From an uncultured Nitrospirota bacterium (lineage in GTDB: Bacteria; Nitrospinota; Nitrospinia; SZUA-224), in the NCBI GenBank assembly GCA_913009285.1, contig CAJVYE010000022.1, forward strand, positions 1 to 10,059: a DNA stretch of 10,059 nt. The letters run 5' to 3'. How positions within the stretch are numbered: the stretch's first letter is position 1; each line of letters begins with the position of its first letter. Under the pieces are notes generated by a model. It made no database searches and was not told where the DNA came from. It worked only from the letters and a program-made list of their open reading frames with translations. The translations under genes and the position numbers were made by a program. Positions 1 to 5,787 of the stretch are shown here, piece after piece.

Positions 1-1
1 T

Positions 2-94
2 GAGCAAAACAGCAGGACTAACAGCGTTAATTCGAGGATTTTGCGATTGAGAATCGGTCAAAGATGGCCTGAAGATGAGATGCGAAGAATGTGA
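2..94 (+). CDS. Possible 3' end of an unidentified gene (partial)
   Basis: A reading frame is open from the window edge to a TGA at 92-94 and gives 30 residues, ending RWPEDEMRRM. It is basic and matches no family I recognise. The only support is that it stays open and that its stop coincides with a 24-bp repeat that also supplies the stop of the hydrolase gene at 1788-1790. Both other plus frames and two minus frames of this stretch are also partly open, so the segment could equally be non-coding repeat DNA. Confidence 0.2.
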   Translation, partial: EQNSRTNSVNSRILRLRIGQRWPEDEMRRM

Positions 95-115
95 AGTTAT
101 CTTTGAGCGAGTCCT
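92..115 (+). repeat. 24-bp repeat, copy 1 (TTGAGCGA family)
   Basis: These 24 bases are identical to 1788-1811. The core TTGAGCGA lies at 103-110. In both places the copy begins with TGA that can act as the stop of the frame to its left. After position 115 there is only a weak, degenerate trace of the second unit seen at the other locus. Confidence 0.8.
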
Positions 116-144
116 TAGAATTTTTTATTCAGTATGGATTTTGA

Positions 145-173
145 TTGCAAAATGTAAAATGATTATTTATACT
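145..173 (+). promoter_or_regulatory. Candidate sigma-70 promoter for the B12-reactivation / hydrolase unit
   Basis: TTGCAA (145-150) and TATACT (168-173) are separated by 17 bases and match the -35 and -10 consensus at 4/6 and 5/6. Transcription would begin near 180, exactly at the left inverted end of the 190-bp element, so the whole element would form part of a long (about 220 nt) 5' leader. The surrounding DNA is very AT-rich, so a chance match is possible. Confidence 0.35.
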
Positions 174-268
174 TTAATAATATCTAAATTGAGCGATTTT
201 GGTCTGTAAATAAGCGAAGACTTGAATATCAATAGGTTCGAAAGCTATAGCCAATCACCCAGTGAGTG

Positions 269-291
269 AGGACAGGCGAGACGCCTGTCCT
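269..291. repeat. GC-rich hairpin A of the element
   Basis: A 10-bp perfect stem (269-278 with 282-291) encloses the loop AGA. It is followed by TACC. The inverted partner is hairpin B at 325-343. Confidence 0.85.
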
Positions 292-324
292 ACCGGGAAG
301 GGTTGATGCTTCACACAACAGTAG

Positions 325-343
325 GTCGGGCGTCTCGCCCGAC
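325..343. repeat. GC-rich hairpin B of the element
   Basis: An 8-bp perfect stem (GTCGGGCG with CGCCCGAC) encloses the loop TCT and is preceded by GTAG. Read on the minus strand it is hairpin A with two stem base pairs changed in a compensating way (A-T to T-A, and A-T to G-C), so base pairing is kept although the sequence has drifted. Confidence 0.85.
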
Positions 344-388
344 ATGAAAGAATCGCTCAATTTAGGTATCTGAAAATCTATATGATCC

Positions 389-394
389 GGAGGG
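389..394 (+). promoter_or_regulatory. Ribosome binding site that fixes the start at 400
   Basis: GGAGGG lies 5 bases before the ATG at 400-402. The earlier in-frame ATG at 382 has no Shine-Dalgarno sequence and would place this motif inside the coding region. Confidence 0.75.
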
Positions 395-399
395 TGTTG

Positions 400-1026
400 A
401 TGGATACGGTTATACTGGAGGATCTGTCGGGGAGTATCGATCGATCAAAGGTGTTAAAACGATTAGGATACAGATCAGGCAGCCCTCCCCTGAGCCCTCC
501 TATGGAGAAGATACTTGATGAGGAGATTAAGAATGCCTCCCTTAAGATCGATTCCAAGGGGATATATCTGAATCTGCCGCTGGATTCTGTTTCAGGGGGA
601 AAGGTGAAGATGTGTGATGGTACAATCTCTTTTAAAAGTGCCTACCTATCGAAACATCTTATAGGCTGTTTTAGGGTTACACTTTTTGCCTGTACTATCG
701 GCTCTAAGTTGGAGGAGAGGATAAGGTGGTACTTCTCTAAAAGAGAGGAGACTAAAGGATTTATACTGGATGGGATAGGCTCTGTAGCAGTGGAGGGATT
801 GGCCGAGAAGATAAATCTTATTATTACAGGAGAGGCTGAAGGAGAGGGGTATTCTACTGTTTCAAGATTCAGTCCGGGTTATGGTGATTGGGGGCTCTCT
901 GATCAGAAAATGATATTCGGTCTACTAAGACCTGAACAGATAGGGATAGAGCTCAATGAGAGGTATTTAATGATCCCGGAGAAGTCCATCACAGCGGTTG
1001 TTGGGTGGAAGGGGAGAGAATTATGA
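400..1026 (+). CDS. Stand-alone B12-dependent methionine synthase activation domain protein
   Basis: This 208-residue protein (from the ATG at 400) resembles the C-terminal activation domain of cobalamin-dependent methionine synthase (MetH; Met_synt_B12 family). The diagnostic segment near its C-terminus has RFSPGYGDW, matching the RxxxGY motif that binds S-adenosylmethionine in E. coli MetH, followed by LSDQKMIFGLL, IGIEL, IPEKS and VVGW as in the family. The family role is reductive methylation of the inactive cob(II)alamin cofactor. In organisms such as Thermotoga (TM0269) the domain is a separate protein serving a truncated MetH or another corrinoid methyltransferase; no partner is visible here. 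An earlier ATG at 382 would add six residues but lacks a ribosome site. Its TGA overlaps the next start in an ATGA, so the two genes are probably translationally coupled. Confidence 0.85.
   Translation: MDTVILEDLSGSIDRSKVLKRLGYRSGSPPLSPPMEKILDEEIKNASLKIDSKGIYLNLPLDSVSGGKVKMCDGTISFKSAYLSKHLIGCFRVTLFACTIGSKLEERIRWYFSKREETKGFILDGIGSVAVEGLAEKINLIITGEAEGEGYSTVSRFSPGYGDWGLSDQKMIFGLLRPEQIGIELNERYLMIPEKSITAVVGWKGREL
1010..1016 (+). promoter_or_regulatory. Ribosome binding site that fixes the hydrolase start at 1023
   Basis: AGGGGAG ends 6 bases before the ATG at 1023-1025, inside the 3' end of the previous gene. The upstream in-frame ATG at 1005 would place this motif inside the coding region and add MEGERI, which is not part of the family's N-terminus; the conserved beginning is MKITFLGSGTS. 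Confidence 0.75.
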
Positions 1027-1790
1027 AGATTACATTTCTCGGTTCAGGAACCTCAGCAGGAGTTCCTTCCATCGGGTGTAAATGTGATGTCTGCTGTTCC
1101 GGGGATCCTAAGAATATCCGCCTGCGCTCCTCTATACTAATAGAACATAATAATAATAACATACTTGTAGATACTACTACAGACCTCAGGATGCAGGTGT
1201 TGGCGAATGATGTCAAGAATATAAATGCCGTCTTATATACTCATGCGCATGCTGATCACATACATGGAATAGATGAATTGAGGAGTTTTAATTATATCCA
1301 GAAGCAAAGGATCCCGTGTTACGGAAGCAAGGAGACGATAGATAAGATCCGAAATATGTTCAGCTATATCTTCAGCAATGATGATGAAGAGATGACGAGG
1401 GAATTCAGACCCATGCTCGATATCAATATCATATCATCGCCATTCACACTCTTTGACCTGAAGATCACACCTATAAAGATATTTCATGGTAAGATGGAGA
1501 TAATCGGCTACAGGTTTGATGATGTTGCATATATTACAGATTGCAGCTATATTCCGGAGGAGTCCATGAAGGCGCTGAAAGGGCTGGATATCTTGATACT
1601 GGATGCCCTCCGTTTCAATCCTCACCCTACCCACTTTAGTCTGGATCAGGCCGTGGAGGTGGCAAGGGAGCTTAAAACGAAGAGGGCCATATTTACCCAT
1701 CTTACCCACCACTTTGACTATAATAAGGTAAATGAAGAACTTCCAGATAATATGGAGTTGGCATATGACGGGATGGTTATTAATATATGA
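1023..1790 (+). CDS. PhnP-like metallo-beta-lactamase-fold hydrolase
   Basis: A 255-residue, probably cytosolic enzyme of the MBL-fold family that includes PhnP (phosphoribosyl 1,2-cyclic phosphate phosphodiesterase). Visible motifs: N-terminal GSGTSAGVP; a CxCxxC group (C19, C21, C24) like the structural zinc site of PhnP; the active-site metal motif THAHADH (H74, H76, D78, H79); further likely ligands H155, D173 and H226; and the PHPTHFSLD segment around H204. Length is typical. It overlaps the B12-reactivation gene by four bases, so the two are made together, yet no phn genes are nearby; a phosphonate role is therefore not supported and the substrate is unknown. A cyclic phosphate or phosphodiester is the family-based guess. 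It converges on cheB with only 19 bases between the stops and no hairpin terminator. Confidence 0.85.
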   Translation: MKITFLGSGTSAGVPSIGCKCDVCCSGDPKNIRLRSSILIEHNNNNILVDTTTDLRMQVLANDVKNINAVLYTHAHADHIHGIDELRSFNYIQKQRIPCYGSKETIDKIRNMFSYIFSNDDEEMTREFRPMLDINIISSPFTLFDLKITPIKIFHGKMEIIGYRFDDVAYITDCSYIPEESMKALKGLDILILDALRFNPHPTHFSLDQAVEVARELKTKRAIFTHLTHHFDYNKVNEELPDNMELAYDGMVINI

Positions 1791-1832
1791 AGTTATCTTT
1801 GAGCGAGTCCTAAGTTGTTTTTGAGCGAACCC
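1788..1832 (+). repeat. Two tandem 22-bp repeat units spanning the convergent gene ends
   Basis: Unit 1 (1789-1810) is identical to 93-114; unit 2 (1811-1832) matches unit 1 at 17 of 22 positions. Both carry TTGAGCGA (1799-1806 and 1821-1828). The repeat supplies the TGA stop of the hydrolase, and on the other strand the TAG stop and the last residues (RSKTT) of CheB. Confidence 0.75.
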
Positions 1833-2907
1833 TTGCAATTATTTCTCTGGCCATCAAGTGGAGGGGAACCACCTTATCCACTGACCCTGTCTTGATCGCC
1901 TCACCCGGCATACCGAATACGATAGAGGTCTCCTCTGATTCGGCAATGGTCTGTCCCTCACTCTCTTTGATTGCCTTCATCCCCTTTGTCCCATCATTAC
2001 CCATTCCTGTCAGAATGACCCCTAAGGTCTTTGAGCCAAATATCTTTGCCGATGATTCCATCATGATATCTACAGAAGGGAGGTACTTATCAGTTGGACT
2101 CTTTTTTTTCAAGATTACCCTTTCGATATCTCTATCTTTCTGAAATGTCATGTGAGAATCACCTGGGCAGATCAATACTACTCCTTCCCTTACCGGATCA
2201 CCCTCCTCGGCCTCCTTCACCTCAATTTGGGAATATCTATTAAGTCTCTCGGCAAACATCCTTGTAAAACCTGATGGCATATGCTGAGCTACAGCTACAG
2301 GAGCGGGGAAATCTTCTGGTAAACGTGAGATGATCTTCTCGAGAGCTGTTGGTCCACCAGTTGAGGCGCCAATAGCTACGATATTTATCAATCTACCTAT
2401 ATCTTGTCTGGATAGGATACCATTATCCTGGTATGGTCGCCTCATATCTTCCCTTATATCCCCACCTTGTGGGTATCTTTCTCTAAAACGGGATATAATC
2501 TTATCCATATTCAATCCTGCAATAGCCATTACTTTATTTATCAGATCATTTTCGAGGTTCTTTATCTCTTCTGATATCTCTCTAGTCGGCTTTACTAAGA
2601 AATCGACTGCTCCTAACTCCATGGCTTGGAATACATTACTATTGCTACCCTTAGAGCTTACAATCAGTACTGGTAAAGGTCTGTTATTCATAACCCATCT
2701 AAGAAAGGTGAAACCATCCATACGTGGCATTTCCAGGTCGAGTGTGATAAGATCAGGCTGAAGCCTTATCAATTTTTTGATAGCATCCTCTCCATCCATT
2801 GCAGTATCTACAACTTGTATAAGATAAGAGCTCTCCAGCATCAAGGATATCGCCTTTCTGTTATACGCAGAATCATCAACAACCAAGACCTTAATAAGTT
2901 TTGTCAT
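1810..2907 (-). CDS. cheB: Chemotaxis response regulator protein-glutamate methylesterase CheB
   Basis: A complete 365-residue CheB. The N-terminal receiver domain (about 1-125) has the acidic pair D11-D12, phospho-acceptor D57 (in TLDLEMP), S84 and K106. A linker (about 125-170) leads to the methylesterase domain with catalytic S182 (GASTGG), H209 (AQHMP) and D305 (GMGNDG). CheB demethylates, and usually also deamidates, receptor glutamates or glutamines; phosphorylation by CheA activates it. It is last in the operon after cheR, separated by a 167-bp palindrome-rich spacer that may reduce read-through. A modest ribosome site (AAAGGGG) lies about 11 bases before the ATG. The natural family end appears to be around REIIARV; the final RSKTT comes from repeat DNA. 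Confidence 0.96.
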   Translation of the reverse strand: MTKLIKVLVVDDSAYNRKAISLMLESSYLIQVVDTAMDGEDAIKKLIRLQPDLITLDLEMPRMDGFTFLRWVMNNRPLPVLIVSSKGSNSNVFQAMELGAVDFLVKPTREISEEIKNLENDLINKVMAIAGLNMDKIISRFRERYPQGGDIREDMRRPYQDNGILSRQDIGRLINIVAIGASTGGPTALEKIISRLPEDFPAPVAVAQHMPSGFTRMFAERLNRYSQIEVKEAEEGDPVREGVVLICPGDSHMTFQKDRDIERVILKKKSPTDKYLPSVDIMMESSAKIFGSKTLGVILTGMGNDGTKGMKAIKESEGQTIAESEETSIVFGMPGEAIKTGSVDKVVPLHLMAREIIARVRSKTT

Positions 2908-2963
2908 CTCTAAATCTACCCCTTTAAACGCTCAAAATTCGCAGGATAATGAGCTCAGTGCAG

Positions 2964-3040
2964 AATGAAAATTGCAAAATTAAGGAAATTAAATTCTTAA
3001 TAATTTTGCATTTTTCAATTTAAAATTTGAATTTTGCATT
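2964..3040. repeat. AT-rich nested inverted repeat in the cheR-cheB spacer
   Basis: GCAAAATTAAG (2974-2984) pairs with the downstream CTTAATAATTTTGC segment with a 3-base bulge, and the flanks (AATGAAAATT left, TTTTTCAATT right) continue the symmetry imperfectly. A further TTTTGCATT closes the block next to the hairpin at 3044. The same word set (AATGAAAAATGCAAA) builds the spacer next to cheA at 9387-9550. I see no gene here. Confidence 0.55.
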
Positions 3041-3043
3041 GAA

Positions 3044-3069
3044 GTTTAGCTATCTTCTGATAGCTAAAC
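3044..3069. repeat. Perfect hairpin, copy 1 (GTTTAGCTATC stem)
   Basis: An 11-bp perfect stem with loop TTCT lies 5 bases after the cheR stop in transcription order. The same 26 bases recur at 9358-9383. It is not followed by a T-tract on the minus strand and has few G-C pairs, so an intrinsic terminator is unlikely; it looks like a dispersed palindrome or an RNA-processing or stability element. Confidence 0.85.
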
Positions 3070-3074
3070 AATTA

Positions 3075-3920
3075 CTACCCCTTCTGATATACTACATCAT
3101 TTCTCAGATGCTTCAGTGTAAATGCCGTGGATATATTGATCAATGATTCGGCATGTCCAAGGAGGAGATATCCTCCCTCATCCATCTTGCCATGAAAACT
3201 CTCTATCAGACCCTTTCTGGCCTCATGGCCAAAATAAATTATGACATTCCGACAAAAAATGACATCCATTGTTGCAAGAAGGTTTATCCTCTGTTTCTCC
3301 ATGAGGTTCAGATGTATAAAATTAACGAAATCCTTAACCTTATCAATAATCTTAAGGTTACCATCTTCCTCTTTAAAATATTTATCTATATAATATTTAT
3401 TGGTTGCCCTGAAAGATGATTTCTTGTAAACACCATCCCGGGCAGTATTAATAGTACGTTTGCTTATATCATTAGCAAATATTTCCACATCCCAGTCAAG
3501 GAACTTCTCACTTTCTATGATCAGCATTGCTATAGTGTAAGGTTCCTCACCTGTTGAACATCCAGCGCTCCATATCCGAAGGGTCTTCGCCCCTTTTTTC
3601 CTCTTATTATCTCTGATCTCAGGGAGTATATCCTCTGAAAATACCTTCAGTTGTTGAGATTCCCTGAAGAAGTAGGTCTCGTTTGTAGTTAATATATCTA
3701 TAATGCTGTTAAGTTCCTCCCCATTCCCCTTATTATATCTCAGAAAATAGTAGTATTCCTTAAAATCCCTCATCTGGAGTTTCTCTACACGACCTGACAG
3801 CCTTTTTTCCAAGAGAAATTTAGAATCACCATCAAAGAAGATCCCGCAGTAATCGTATATAAAATCCCTCAGAAGCCTAAACACATCTTCTGATAATTTA
3901 AATTGTGAATGAATTTCCAT
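3075..3920 (-). CDS. cheR: Chemotaxis protein methyltransferase CheR
   Basis: A complete 281-residue CheR. The N-terminal helical domain (about 1-90) contains the family signature TTNETYFFRE. The S-adenosylmethionine-binding domain has WSAGCSTGEEPYTIAM as motif I (near residue 118), then the acidic FANDIS and the DVIFCRNVIIYF motif typical of CheR. It uses S-adenosylmethionine to methylate glutamates on the receptor coiled coils and is opposed by CheB. There is no TPR extension of the WspC kind. The ATG lies 16 bases after the second receptor's stop and has no convincing Shine-Dalgarno sequence; AAGGAAAT sits too far upstream, inside the receptor's 3' end, so translation may depend on coupling. 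No better start exists, since the conserved domain begins within a few residues. Confidence 0.95.
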   Translation of the reverse strand: MEIHSQFKLSEDVFRLLRDFIYDYCGIFFDGDSKFLLEKRLSGRVEKLQMRDFKEYYYFLRYNKGNGEELNSIIDILTTNETYFFRESQQLKVFSEDILPEIRDNKRKKGAKTLRIWSAGCSTGEEPYTIAMLIIESEKFLDWDVEIFANDISKRTINTARDGVYKKSSFRATNKYYIDKYFKEEDGNLKIIDKVKDFVNFIHLNLMEKQRINLLATMDVIFCRNVIIYFGHEARKGLIESFHGKMDEGGYLLLGHAESLINISTAFTLKHLRNDVVYQKG

Positions 3921-3936
3921 TTTAATTCGTTGGCTA

Positions 3937-5652
3937 TTATTTCCTTAAATTCCCGTTGAATAAGCTTAAATGTCTCTTCAGCTTATCGCCATTACTGGTC
4001 AGTCCATTTAAATCAGAATATATCTTGGAGGAATTATCTGCGTCTTCTCTGATAATCACGGTAATATCCTGCATACTTCTGACAACCTCTTCACCACCCC
4101 TCTTTTGCTCCTCTATCGCCTTTGATATATCTCGTATATTCTTTGTTACTTCATTTATAGACTGTTTTATATGACTCCCACCTTTTGCTTGTTCTACAGT
4201 TATCCTCTTTACCTCCCCAGATATATCCATCACATTCTCTGTTGCCTTTATTATCTGTTCGCTTGCGGTAGCCTGTTCACTTGTCGCCTTTGTCATCTGT
4301 TTGAGGAGATCTGTTACATTCTCTATAGCATCCCTTACTACCCTGCTACCTTTTGTCTGATCACTGGTTGCTATTGCAATCTGACTATTCATATCTTTTG
4401 ATTTATTTACGCTATGTAGTATTTTGTCGAGCGTTTCTCCTGCTTGGATAGAGAGTCTTACCCCATCGCTCACACTTATGGAGGCCACCTTTATCCTTTC
4501 AACCGCATCGAGAGACTCCTTCTGAACGGTTTTGATTATGTTTGCAATTTCCTTTATTGATGAGGCAGTGCGGTCGGCTAACTCCCTTATCTCATCAGCT
4601 ACCACTGCAAACGCCACTCCATCTTCACTTGACTGAGCAGCAATTATACCGGCATTTACGGCTAACAAATTCGTCTTCTCTGCAACATGCTTGATCACCT
4701 TTAGTATATCTCCTATCTCTTTTGATCTCTTCCCCAGAACGAATATGATCCTTGCTGAATCATCGACCACCTCTTTTATCCTCTTCATCCCTTCTATGGT
4801 ATGTGTTACCGACTTTTTGCCATCTTCAGCATCAGCAGCAGCTTCCTTGGACATTTCCAGTGAGCTTCTGGCATTTTCCTCCACCCCCTTTATTGAGGCG
4901 GTTATCTCGGTTATTGCAGAGGCAGTCTCTTCGGCTGCTGTAGATATAAACTCGATATTGCTAGCCACCTCTTTTACAGAGGCGCTCATCTCCTCTATAG
5001 AAGAAGAGGTGTCCATTAAGGATGAGGACGATACCTCTGATTTCTCAGCCACCTCTTCTATAGAGGCAGCCATCTCTATAATAGATGATGATACCTTAGC
5101 CGAGGTAGCATAGACAGGTGAGGTATTCCTATTTATCTCTGCACTTATCTCAGTCGTCTGTTCTATGGATGATAATGCATTGTTTACAACAGATAGGTGT
5201 TTATTGGTCCTGTCAGCCATCTCTTTTGTATCCATAGAAAGCTTTACATATGACTCTTCCATTGCTTTAAAGAGACCTTGTATATCCTTTATAGTCTTCC
5301 CGGTAGTATATAGTGTACCAAAGAGATCTTTCCTTAACCTCTCTACCTCATCCCCATTTCTTACTTTAATATTCTCTTTATTCCCATCCTCTATCCCTAT
5401 CTCATCTTTCATTCTCCTATGTAAATCCTGGAAGGTAGATATCAGAATAATTTTGATCGCTATGTAGGAGAGTATCCCTATCAAGAGACCTATTACCAAA
5501 GAGCCGATAATATAGTATATATTGCTGAAGACATTCCTTAACCCAAGGAAGGTGGCGGAGTATAAAGGAAATAGTATACCGATCATTAGTCCTGCACTTA
5601 CAGCACTCATGTATATCCTTCTCATTGTTATAATATCACTATCAGTCTTCAT
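3937..5652 (-). CDS. Methyl-accepting chemotaxis protein lacking a sizeable periplasmic sensor domain
   Basis: A 571-residue receptor. Two hydrophobic segments (about 17-37 and 46-73) are joined by a loop of fewer than ten residues, so no periplasmic ligand-binding domain is present. A charged stretch (about 75-150) shows no clear HAMP or PAS domain and leads into a long Ser/Glu-rich coiled coil. The signalling tip lies near 325-348 and reads EKTNLLAVNAGIIAAQSSED, then GVAFAVVADEIREL. That departs from the usual tip at several positions: I where Glu is standard, Q for Arg, SS for AG, and VA for RG. It ends without a CheR-docking pentapeptide. It could sense membrane state or an internal cue, or act as a partner for the heme receptor just upstream. 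A ribosome site (AAGAGG) sits about 6 bases before the ATG. Confidence 0.93.
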   Translation of the reverse strand: MKTDSDIITMRRIYMSAVSAGLMIGILFPLYSATFLGLRNVFSNIYYIIGSLVIGLLIGILSYIAIKIILISTFQDLHRRMKDEIGIEDGNKENIKVRNGDEVERLRKDLFGTLYTTGKTIKDIQGLFKAMEESYVKLSMDTKEMADRTNKHLSVVNNALSSIEQTTEISAEINRNTSPVYATSAKVSSSIIEMAASIEEVAEKSEVSSSSLMDTSSSIEEMSASVKEVASNIEFISTAAEETASAITEITASIKGVEENARSSLEMSKEAAADAEDGKKSVTHTIEGMKRIKEVVDDSARIIFVLGKRSKEIGDILKVIKHVAEKTNLLAVNAGIIAAQSSEDGVAFAVVADEIRELADRTASSIKEIANIIKTVQKESLDAVERIKVASISVSDGVRLSIQAGETLDKILHSVNKSKDMNSQIAIATSDQTKGSRVVRDAIENVTDLLKQMTKATSEQATASEQIIKATENVMDISGEVKRITVEQAKGGSHIKQSINEVTKNIRDISKAIEEQKRGGEEVVRSMQDITVIIREDADNSSKIYSDLNGLTSNGDKLKRHLSLFNGNLRK

Positions 5653-5681
5653 AGGTTCCTCTTAAAAGTTGTGGGTTCACT

Positions 5682-5738
5682 CTGTGTAATAGTAAAATTT
5701 CAACCTTGTATACAAGGTTGAAATTCATTATTACACAG
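5682..5738. repeat. Long near-perfect palindrome between the two receptor genes
   Basis: The inner 30 bases (5696-5725) form a perfect palindrome centred on GTATAC. Outer arms 5682-5691 and 5729-5738 pair over 10 bp across a 4/3-base internal bulge. On the minus strand the inner stem is followed by TTTTAC, so weak termination or a stability stem between the receptor messages is possible. Perfect two-fold symmetry also suits an operator or a mobile palindromic repeat. Confidence 0.85.
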
Positions 5739-5751
5739 GATTAATATCAAA

Positions 5752-5784
5752 CTTGCAATTCGTAAACTCGCAACCCGTAACCCG
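5752..5784. repeat. Degenerate tandem repeat of a roughly 8-bp unit
   Basis: About four imperfect units of the form CGTAACCC / CGCAACCC / CGTAAACT lie directly after the end of the heme-receptor gene. This GC-richer word contrasts with the AT-rich spacers around it. No function can be read from it. Confidence 0.5.
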
Positions 5785-5787
5785 ACT

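Larger units (their letters stand above)
180..369. mobile_element. MITE-like element with 19-bp inverted ends and two internal hairpins
   Basis: Bases 180-198 and 351-369 are inverted copies with 18 of 19 matches; the inner 15 (184-198 / 351-365) are perfect and contain TTGAGCGA. Between them sit two GC-rich hairpins (269-291 and 325-343) in a REPIN-like inverted pair. The element has no coding capacity. TATC occurs at 181-184 and 367-370, but I cannot call this a target duplication because it overlaps the inverted ends asymmetrically. A non-autonomous transposon relic or REPIN-type repeat is the best reading; mobility is inferred only. Confidence 0.55.

Noticed and set aside
76..210. 44-residue frame beginning MRCEECEVIFERV
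   Set aside because: It runs through the 24-bp repeat, the candidate promoter and the left inverted end of the 190-bp element. It has no ribosome site and no family resemblance beyond the CxxC at its start.
180..369. CRISPR array or riboswitch (for example cobalamin) upstream of the B12-reactivation gene
   Set aside because: The repeats are inverted pairs, not spaced direct repeats. I could not see a cobalamin B12-box or another recognisable aptamer core; the structure is explained by inverted ends and hairpins.
382..399. ATG at 382 as start of the B12-reactivation protein
   Set aside because: There is no ribosome site before it, while GGAGGG lies 5 bases before the in-frame ATG at 400.
1791..1809. 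Bidirectional terminator between the hydrolase gene and cheB
   Set aside because: The 19-base gap holds only part of the 22-bp repeat and cannot form a hairpin.
1434..1838. 134-residue minus-strand frame overlapping the hydrolase gene and cheB end
   Set aside because: It is a shadow of the hydrolase gene, whose catalytic motifs are all in the plus frame.
3044..3069. Hairpin as a Rho-independent terminator for cheR
   Set aside because: The stem has few G-C pairs and no T-tract follows on the transcribed strand.
4691..5113. 140-residue frame antisense to the second receptor
   Set aside because: It arises from the Ser/Glu-rich heptad repeats of the receptor read backwards, is low complexity and has no start signals. 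Similar antisense frames occur over the heme receptor and CheB.
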